Positions 58,513-64,000 of a stretch of 64,000 bases of DNA are shown here, piece by piece (position 1 is the first letter of the stretch; each line of letters begins with the position of its first letter). The DNA is taken from the NCBI RefSeq assembly GCF_003402535.2, contig NZ_AP025171.1:1-64000 (forward strand), written 5' to 3'. The DNA is from Cupriavidus sp. P-10. GTDB taxonomy: Bacteria > Pseudomonadota > Gammaproteobacteria > Burkholderiales > Burkholderiaceae. Position numbers and translations under genes: made by a program. A model generated the notes under the pieces. The model worked only from the letters and a program-made list of their open reading frames with translations, was not told the DNA's origin and ran no database searches.

Positions 58513-60180
58513 ATGAAAAAGACCTTACTGGCGTCGGCAATTGCCATGGCATTTGCGAGTTCCGCGTGGGCAAATCCGACCACCAACAACGATGGCGTAA
58601 GAGGCGGTGGCGATAACAATCAGAGCGCTACGGCAACCTCGACGCAAAGCGGGTCCGGAGCGTCGGCGAATGAATATTCGAAGGCTATCCAGGCGAACGA
58701 CAACAGCTCGCGTACGTTCACCGACAGCAGCACGAGCACGAAGACCAACACCGTCACGGTCGGCATCGACAAGTCTGGCTCGAATAACAAGACCAAGAGC
58801 AATTCCGACAACGTAACGAAGGCTTCGGCCTCCGGTCTCGGCAGCGCCGCTGCCGTCGGCGGTGCCGCATCGTCCAGCATTGCCAGCTCCTTCAACAAGA
58901 CCACGGCAATCGCGCTCAGCAAGCTGAACGGCGCCGTGAGCGGCAACAATGTCTATGGCATCGGCAACATTGCCACTAACAGCGGTAACGCCAACGGCGG
59001 CACTGGCTACGGTGGCAAGGGTGGCACGGGCGGCGCCGGTGGCACCGGCCAGGGTGGCTCGGGCGGCAACGGCGCAGTCGGCGCCGCGGGCGGCAGCGCC
59101 AGCGCTTCCAATGGCAGCGCCACGGCTGATTGGGCCAAGGCCGGCTCGGCCAAGGCCGGCGATGGCGGCGACGGCGGACGTGCCTCCAACTGGGGTGCCA
59201 ATGGCGGCGACGGCTATGGCAAGGGTGGCAGCGCGCTTAGCGCGGCGGGCGCCAAGGGCGCCAGCGGCGGCGACGGCTACGGCAAGGGCGGCGGCGCGCT
59301 TGGCGCGGCAGGTGCCGCGGGCGCCAGCGGTGGCGACGGCGTTGGCAAGGGTGGCGGTGCTCTGAGCGCTTCGCTCGGTGCAGGCGGCCGCGGCGGCAGC
59401 GCCGGTGCGATCGGTGGTGATGCCCTGGGTGCCAGCGGCGCCCTTGGCGGTCTGGCCGGTGCGGCAGGTGGCTCGGGTGGTGCGGGTGGCAGCGCCAATG
59501 GCCGCGGTGCCGACGTGGGCGGTGCGGGCGGTGCGGGTGCCGGCGCAGGCGCGACCGGGACCAATACGGCTGGTGCTGGCTCTGGCACGGGCGGCGCCGC
59601 GGGCGCTACCGGTGGCACAGGCGGTGCCGGAACCTCCAGCGCATCGGCGACCGGTGGTGCGGGCAGCGGCTCCGGCGGTGCCGGTGGCACGAACGGTGCG
59701 GGCGCCACGGCAGCTGGCGGCGCGGGCACGGGCAGTGGCGGTGCCGGCGGCACGAACACCGCGGCCTCGTCGTCGACTGGCGGCGCGGGTTCGGGCACTG
59801 GCGGTGCCGGCGGCACGCAGACTGCTTCCGGTGGCGCCGGTGGCGCTGGCGGTGCGGCATCTGCAGGCAGCGCCAGCACTTCAGCCTCGAACGGCAGCGC
59901 TACCACGGGTAGCGGCGGCGCCGGCGGTTCCGGTGGTGCTGGCGGTGCGGGCACCGGCGGTACCGGTGGCGTTGGCGGTGTCGGCAACGGCGGCGCTGGC
60001 GGTGCTGGTGGTGCTGGCGGCTACAACTACGTCGACGCGGGTACGTTCAATATGTCCAACGTCATGACCAGCGTTGGTCAGACCGCGGCGGGCGTCATGA
60101 TGGCGAGCCAGAACAGCGGCGCCGCCTCGCTGACGCAAATGAGCGTGAACGTTCAGGCCAACGTCAACGCGGGCAGGTAA
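58513..60180 (+). CDS. Exported glycine-rich protein, candidate fibre subunit of a Fap-like system
   Basis: The 555-residue protein has a signal peptide (1-20, ending SSAWA), a Ser/Thr/Asn-rich section (about 20-155), and a Gly-Gly-Ala/Ser/Thr repeat section (about 155-510). A distinct C-terminal domain follows (NMSNVMTSVGQ, then ASQNSGAASLTQMSVNVQAN), and its NSG...Q..VNVQAN pattern recalls Fap amyloid subunits. The middle resembles PGRS-type Gly-rich proteins. It leads a five-gene plus-strand cluster with two LDDxRGG proteins, a C39 peptidase and a coiled-coil barrel protein. It is the likely surface fibre or matrix protein. The amyloid nature is inference. The glycine codons are heavily GGC/GGT repeats, prone to recombination. 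Confidence 0.75.
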   Translation: MKKTLLASAIAMAFASSAWANPTTNNDGVRGGGDNNQSATATSTQSGSGASANEYSKAIQANDNSSRTFTDSSTSTKTNTVTVGIDKSGSNNKTKSNSDNVTKASASGLGSAAAVGGAASSSIASSFNKTTAIALSKLNGAVSGNNVYGIGNIATNSGNANGGTGYGGKGGTGGAGGTGQGGSGGNGAVGAAGGSASASNGSATADWAKAGSAKAGDGGDGGRASNWGANGGDGYGKGGSALSAAGAKGASGGDGYGKGGGALGAAGAAGASGGDGVGKGGGALSASLGAGGRGGSAGAIGGDALGASGALGGLAGAAGGSGGAGGSANGRGADVGGAGGAGAGAGATGTNTAGAGSGTGGAAGATGGTGGAGTSSASATGGAGSGSGGAGGTNGAGATAAGGAGTGSGGAGGTNTAASSSTGGAGSGTGGAGGTQTASGGAGGAGGAASAGSASTSASNGSATTGSGGAGGSGGAGGAGTGGTGGVGGVGNGGAGGAGGAGGYNYVDAGTFNMSNVMTSVGQTAAGVMMASQNSGAASLTQMSVNVQANVNAGR

Positions 60181-60366
60181 GACGCGCGCAGCATCGGCCC
60201 GGCCTGAGCCTTGTGCCAGGACGGGCCGCCACTTCGAAGTCTTGCCGGCAGGACTGGCGCCCGCATCCTGTGCGCGGGCGCCAGGTTCCTGTCCATGCCT
60301 ACGCAAGCCTAAATGTCTTCGCTGCCGCCCGGATGGCGCGCGCGCGGGGCTGGGGAGGATGACACC

Positions 60367-60798
60367 ATGCAAACGGTCCGCTTTGCCGTCGGAGCACTCA
60401 CGACGGTCCTGCTGGCCTGGCCAGCACTGCAGGCTCACGCAGAGCCGCCGGGGCTGGAAGCCGCCATGGCTGCCGCAAGCAGTGCTGCGGCAGGCACTCA
60501 GCAGGCGGCGACAGATACAACGCCTCCCGCCGCAGTCAATACTTTGTTTGGCGGGGTGGCGAAAGCTGTACCCGTGTCTAAACTAGACGATATCCGCGGT
60601 GGCGCCGAGGTCACCGTGAACGATATGCGCCTGCACGGCACGGTCGCTGAAAACGCCGCGGTCAATGTCGTATCCGGCGCAAACCGGATCACCGAAGGAG
60701 CTTTCGCGAACGCGGCCGGCATACCTACCGCGATCCAGAACTCCGGCTCCAACGTGCTGATCCAGAACGCAACGATCGTCAACGTCCAGTTCAGATGA
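60367..60798 (+). CDS. Exported LDDIRGG protein of the Fap-like cluster (FapE-like, short)
   Basis: The 143-residue protein has a signal peptide (1-25, ending LQAHA), an Ala-rich segment, then KLDDIRGG (72-79), which looks like a double-glycine protease site, and a C-terminal domain (AEVTVNDMRL ... IQNSGSNVLIQNATIVNVQ). The same LDDxRGG site occurs in the 61507 protein, and the C39 peptidase that could cut it is encoded next. The ATG at 60367 has a GGGGAGG site. Its stop overlaps the peptidase start. It may be a minor subunit or secretion partner. Confidence 0.7.
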   Translation: MQTVRFAVGALTTVLLAWPALQAHAEPPGLEAAMAAASSAAAGTQQAATDTTPPAAVNTLFGGVAKAVPVSKLDDIRGGAEVTVNDMRLHGTVAENAAVNVVSGANRITEGAFANAAGIPTAIQNSGSNVLIQNATIVNVQFR

Positions 60799-61496
60799 TG
60801 AAGCTGCTGCGCAACCTGTTGGCGTCTGTTCCGTTCGCACTGGCGGCGGGGCTCATCCCCTGTGCCAACGCCGCGGATGTCTATCTCTACGGTCCGGTCG
60901 GCGAACCCTACAGCGTCAGGGTCACCAGCGTTCGCGAAGCGCGCTTCAAATCCACGATTCGCCAGCAATACGATTTCAGCTGCGGCTCGGCCGCGGTGGC
61001 CACGCTGCTGACTTACCAGTACGGCCATCCGATGAACGAGGCCACGGTGTTCCAGAACATGTACCTCAACGGCGACCAGGAAAAGATACGTGCCGAAGGG
61101 TTCTCGCTGCTGGACATGAAACGTTTCCTGGGCGCGCTGGGCTATGAGGCGGACGGCTATGAGCTGCCGCTGTCCAAGCTCGAGGAAACACAGATCCCTG
61201 CCATCGTGCTGATCGTGGAAAACGGTTACCACCATTTCGTGGTGGTCAAGGGTGTGAAAGGCAACCGCGTACTCGTCGGCGATCCCGCGCGCGGCACGAG
61301 AGCGCTTTCACGCGAGCACTTCGAGAAGATCTGGCAGAGCCAGTTGTTGTTCGTGATCCACAACCGCACGGACAACGCACGCTTCAACGTGGCTGCGGAC
61401 TGGCGCCTGGCGCCCAGCGGCCCTTACTGGATGGGAGTCAACCGGGATAGCCTGTTCTTCACCGTCATGCCCAAGCATGGCGTTGGCGACTTCTGA
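60795..61496 (+). CDS. C39-family peptidase, FapD-like
   Basis: The 233-residue exported enzyme has a signal sequence (1-27). The papain-like C39 triad is visible: Cys63 in QQYDFSCGSAAVATLL, His147 in NGYHHFVVVKG and Asp163 in VGDPARG. Unlike bacteriocin exporters it has no ABC or membrane domain, as in FapD of the Pseudomonas Fap system. C39 peptidases cut after Gly-Gly. Both neighbours carry LDDxRGG, so they are the likely substrates. It overlaps the upstream gene by four bases and lies 10 bases before the next. Confidence 0.88.
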   Translation: MMKLLRNLLASVPFALAAGLIPCANAADVYLYGPVGEPYSVRVTSVREARFKSTIRQQYDFSCGSAAVATLLTYQYGHPMNEATVFQNMYLNGDQEKIRAEGFSLLDMKRFLGALGYEADGYELPLSKLEETQIPAIVLIVENGYHHFVVVKGVKGNRVLVGDPARGTRALSREHFEKIWQSQLLFVIHNRTDNARFNVAADWRLAPSGPYWMGVNRDSLFFTVMPKHGVGDF

Positions 61497-61506
61497 GGAA
61501 TGCATC

Positions 61507-62406
61507 ATGTTGCAGACTTCCCTCCCGACCCCTGCTGCACCGCGAACCGCCATTTCGGCGGCGGCGATGCTGCTCGGTGCCGGTCTGGCCTGTGCCGGCG
61601 TGGCGCATGCCGGTTCGCTAGCGCAGCCCGACAGCCTTGACCCGTCGGCGCTGCCGTCGCAGGCGGCCACGTCGGCCCGCGACCAGGACAACTCACCCGT
61701 GGCTGCCGCGCGCGGCAGCATGGCCGGCTGGAAGCCGGTCGCACAAGAAAAGCTCGACGACATGCGGGGCGGCTTCGAGATGCCGGGCCTGCAAGTTGCG
61801 TTCGGTATCGAACGCGCGGTGTACATCAACGGGGCCCTGGTCGTCGCAACCAGCATTAACATCCCGGACGTCAGCCGCATCACAGCGGACCAGGCGGCTC
61901 GGCTGGCAACTTCGCTCGGTCCGGCAATCGTCAATGCCACCAACGCGTCGGTCAACGCCGCGCTGGCCAGCAATCCAGTCACCGCAGGCACGCAACTGGG
62001 CTCCAGTGGCGGCAGTGCGAGTGCAGGCAGTGCAGGCAGTGCCGGCGCTTCGGCGTCGGCAGCGGGCGCTGCCGGAGGTAGCTCGTCCTCAGCCTCGGCG
62101 GCCGCGGGTGGCAGCGCCAGTGCCAGCGGGGCTGCCGGCCTGCCCGGCACGGTCGTCAGTACGGGCACTGGCCAGGTGACGACCAACGGGTTGCTCAATG
62201 TCATCCAGAACGGCGCTGGCAACGCGGCCGCGGTGGGATCGCTGGCCGGCACGCCCACCACGGTGATTCAGAACAGCATGGACAACCAGAGCATCCGGAG
62301 CCTGATGACAATCGACGCAAGCGTGAATACGCTGCAGGCTTTCCGGTCGCAATTGGCTAACTCGACGCTGCAGGATGCGTTGATGCGGGCCGCCAGCATG
62401 AGGTAA
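61507..62406 (+). CDS. Exported LDDMRGG protein of the Fap-like cluster (long form)
   Basis: The 299-residue protein has a signal peptide (about 1-35, ending GVAHA) and the site EKLDDMRGG (81-89). Then comes a conserved-looking domain (FEMPGLQVAFGIERAVYINGALV), a low-complexity Ser/Ala/Gly stretch (about 165-215) and a C-terminal section with IQNGAGN and VIQNSMDNQSI repeats similar to the 60367 protein. It starts at ATG 61507 with TGAGGA. It is likely a C39 substrate and a fibre component or adaptor. Confidence 0.7.
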   Translation: MLQTSLPTPAAPRTAISAAAMLLGAGLACAGVAHAGSLAQPDSLDPSALPSQAATSARDQDNSPVAAARGSMAGWKPVAQEKLDDMRGGFEMPGLQVAFGIERAVYINGALVVATSINIPDVSRITADQAARLATSLGPAIVNATNASVNAALASNPVTAGTQLGSSGGSASAGSAGSAGASASAAGAAGGSSSSASAAAGGSASASGAAGLPGTVVSTGTGQVTTNGLLNVIQNGAGNAAAVGSLAGTPTTVIQNSMDNQSIRSLMTIDASVNTLQAFRSQLANSTLQDALMRAASMR

Positions 62407-62482
62407 TCGTAGCGCAGCAGAGGGCAGTACAGGTTGCGGGCTCCTGACCAACAGCCCGCCCGTCCCGGGGGAGGAAGACGTG

Positions 62483-63922
62483 ATGAAGAAGCGGTCGATG
62501 CAGGGCATCCGGAATGCCGGATGCTCGACGTTGCTGTTGCTCGGCGGCCTGGCACAGGCCCAGACGCCGACCGATGCGGGCGTCCCCGCAGCGGGCCTGG
62601 AAACGTTGCAAAGGGAACTCGCCGATCAGGCCACCCAGCTCGACGCCATGAAGCGGGCACTGGCCGAACAAGAGGCAGTCATCCGCGAGCTGCGCAGCGT
62701 CATCAGCAACGAAGTGCTGGCCACCAAGCGCGGCGGCCAGGGTGTCGGCGGCGGTGTGTCGCCGTCCAACAACGCCACCAATGCCGCCACCGCTGCAGCG
62801 GCGGCCAGCGCGGCGCAGAGCGCGCCCAATGCGGTCAACAACCCGCAGCAGATCACGCTGCAGCCGCCGCAGGATGTCGCGCAGGGCCCGCAGGCGGGCG
62901 AGTCCGCCAACCCGCAGACCGTGGCCGTGGAAGAGCCCGTGGGCCGTCCGCCCGAGCGCGAGACCCGGCCGCCCGAGATCGCGCCGATCATCGACCAGCC
63001 CGGCGTGCTGACCGCGCAGGGCAAGCTGGTGGTCGAGCCTGGCTTCCAGTACGGCTACTCGTCAAACAACCGCGTGGCGCTGGTCGGCTACACGGTCATC
63101 CCCGCCATCCTGATCGGCCTGCTCGACGTGCGCGAGGTCAAGACCTCGACCTACATCCCGTCGATCGCGCTGCGCTATGGCGTGACCAAGCGGTTTGAAA
63201 TCGAAGCCAAGGTGCCTTACGTGAAGACTTCCGGCTCGACCATCAGCCGCGAGGTCTTTACCGGCACCGCCGTCGACAACGTGTTCAATGCCAGCGGCGC
63301 CGGCCTGGGCGACGTCGAAGCGACGGTGCGCTACCAGCTCAACTACGGCAACGAGAAGATGCCGTACTTCGTCGGCTGGCTGCGCTACAAGTCGGCCACC
63401 GGCAAGGATCCGTTCGAAGTGGTGACCGATTGCGTGACGCGCTGCGTGGGCAATACCACCGGCACCGGCCTGCCGCTCGGGCTGCCGACCGGCACCGGCT
63501 TCCAGGCGCTCCAGCCGGGTATCACCTGGCTGCTGCCAACCGATCCGGCGGTGTTCTTCGGCACCTTCAGCTACCTGCACAACTTTGCGCGCAACAACGT
63601 CAGCCGCACCGTACTCAACGGCCAGACCGAAAACCTTGGCAAGATCGCCCCGGGCGATATCTTCGAGTTCAGCTTCGGCATGGGCCTGTCGCTCAACGAG
63701 AAGGCGTCGTTCAGTATCGGCTATGACCAGGCCATCATCTGGCCGACCAAGCAGAACGGACAGACCGTGCCGGGCTCGGTGCGCATCACGCAGGGCACGC
63801 TGCTGGTGGGCTACTCGTATCGCTTCAATGACCGCTACACGCTGAACCTGTCGGTGGGTGCGGGCCTGACGCGCGACACTCCCGACCTGCAGGTCAACCT
63901 GCGCCTGCCGATCACTTTCTGA
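62483..63922 (+). CDS. Outer-membrane barrel protein with N-terminal coiled coil (FapF-like)
   Basis: The 479-residue protein has a signal peptide (about 1-28) and a heptad-type coiled coil at about 38-75 (LETLQRELADQATQLDAMKR). A Pro/Gln/Ala linker follows, then a barrel domain from about 170 with alternating aromatic strands (FQYGYSSNNRVALVGY ... LVGYSYRFNDRYTLNLSVGAG) ending in a terminal Phe (LRLPITF), the usual barrel signal. FapF, the amyloid export pore, has exactly this order (coiled coil, then barrel). The ATG at 62483 with GGGGGAGGA is preferred over a GTG at 62480. A secretion role is inferred. Confidence 0.8.
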   Translation: MKKRSMQGIRNAGCSTLLLLGGLAQAQTPTDAGVPAAGLETLQRELADQATQLDAMKRALAEQEAVIRELRSVISNEVLATKRGGQGVGGGVSPSNNATNAATAAAAASAAQSAPNAVNNPQQITLQPPQDVAQGPQAGESANPQTVAVEEPVGRPPERETRPPEIAPIIDQPGVLTAQGKLVVEPGFQYGYSSNNRVALVGYTVIPAILIGLLDVREVKTSTYIPSIALRYGVTKRFEIEAKVPYVKTSGSTISREVFTGTAVDNVFNASGAGLGDVEATVRYQLNYGNEKMPYFVGWLRYKSATGKDPFEVVTDCVTRCVGNTTGTGLPLGLPTGTGFQALQPGITWLLPTDPAVFFGTFSYLHNFARNNVSRTVLNGQTENLGKIAPGDIFEFSFGMGLSLNEKASFSIGYDQAIIWPTKQNGQTVPGSVRITQGTLLVGYSYRFNDRYTLNLSVGAGLTRDTPDLQVNLRLPITF

Positions 63923-63924
63923 GG

Positions 63925-63990
63925 CGCTTTCGCCGCGCCTGTCGAGGCGCTTTTCGGAGCGCTATTCCAGGCGCTTTCCCGCCGTATTTC
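63925..63990 (+). repeat. GAGGCGCTTT short repeats after the last gene
   Basis: Three loose copies of (G/C)AGGCGCTTT(T)C follow the stop of the barrel protein (near 63922, 63945, 63970). No terminator with a T-run is seen before the window ends. Confidence 0.4.
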
Positions 63991-64000
63991 GCTCACGTGA

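Noticed and set aside
59277-59987. Pro-Pro-Ala-rich 236-codon frame opposite the glycine-rich gene
   Set aside because: This is the exact antisense reading of the GGC/GGT repeats; no start signal or signal peptide.
1-64000. tRNA, rRNA or tmRNA genes and intact insertion sequences
   Set aside because: I looked for T-loop GTTCRAATC-type signatures and for transposase motifs with flanking inverted repeats and saw none.

Overview
The window looks like the start of the second chromosome (chromid) of a Cupriavidus-type betaproteobacterium (Burkholderiaceae). It is very GC-rich. Base 1 is the ATG of a RepA-type plasmid or chromid replication initiator, followed by cspA and a parA-parB partition pair, with two copies of one palindrome placed like parS centromere sites. 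The organism call is inferred from protein families; no search was run.

Layout. (1) 1-5.3 kb: repA, cspA, parAB and a large tyrosine recombinase whose C-terminal catalytic motifs are missing. (2) 5.9-11.4 kb: a LuxR-type regulator with a degenerate receiver, a receiver-only protein, an unknown protein, a DUF1839 protein overlapping a truncated GH2-like remnant, and a Crp/Fnr regulator. (3) 11.5-47.5 kb: a large exopolysaccharide (EPS) region. It holds an extra polysaccharide co-polymerase/BY-kinase, a secreted beta-helix lyase-like protein, wza-wzb-wzc, a Wzx flippase, a candidate Wzy polymerase and an acyltransferase. It also holds an FAD enzyme/ATP-grasp ligase pair, a beta-propeller transferase-like protein, five GT4/GT2 glycosyltransferases, a UDP-GlcNAc dehydrogenase/4-epimerase/amidotransferase set and a PglC-like initiating phosphoglycosyl transferase. 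Two PLP aminotransferase-fold proteins, a PAP2-like membrane protein, a FemAB/GNAT-like protein and a WbpM-type 4,6-dehydratase complete it. A second LuxR regulator, paralogous to the one at 5.9 kb, closes the region. (4) 48.2-57.8 kb: small envelope proteins, cyanase beside a CynX-like transporter, a nucleoside deaminase, a LysR regulator, a phosphoribosyltransferase and a GntR/Bug/LeuC-like/LeuD-like catabolic operon. (5) 58.5-63.9 kb: a compact five-gene cluster resembling a Fap (functional amyloid) system. It encodes a very glycine-rich exported protein, two exported proteins carrying an LDDxRGG double-glycine site, a C39-type peptidase, and an outer-membrane protein with an N-terminal coiled coil.

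How the genes fit together. The EPS genes suggest a Wzx/Wzy-dependent polymer. An acetamido-dideoxy sugar made by the WbpM-like dehydratase and an aminotransferase is probably loaded on the lipid carrier by the PglC-like enzyme. GalNAc-uronic acid or its amide is probably made by the dehydrogenase, epimerase and amidotransferase. The polymer would be exported by Wza/Wzc and trimmed by the beta-helix protein. The Fap-like cluster would add a protein fibre to the matrix.

The signals most worth a second look are the Fap-like cluster with its paired GG sites, a four-copy intergenic hairpin-loop element (core GCAGAAAYGGGTAC) around the EPS genes, the parS candidates, a terminator with no gene in front of it near 8.1 kb, and short in-frame repeats at the 3' ends of EPS genes. 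I saw no tRNA, rRNA, CRISPR array or intact insertion sequence.
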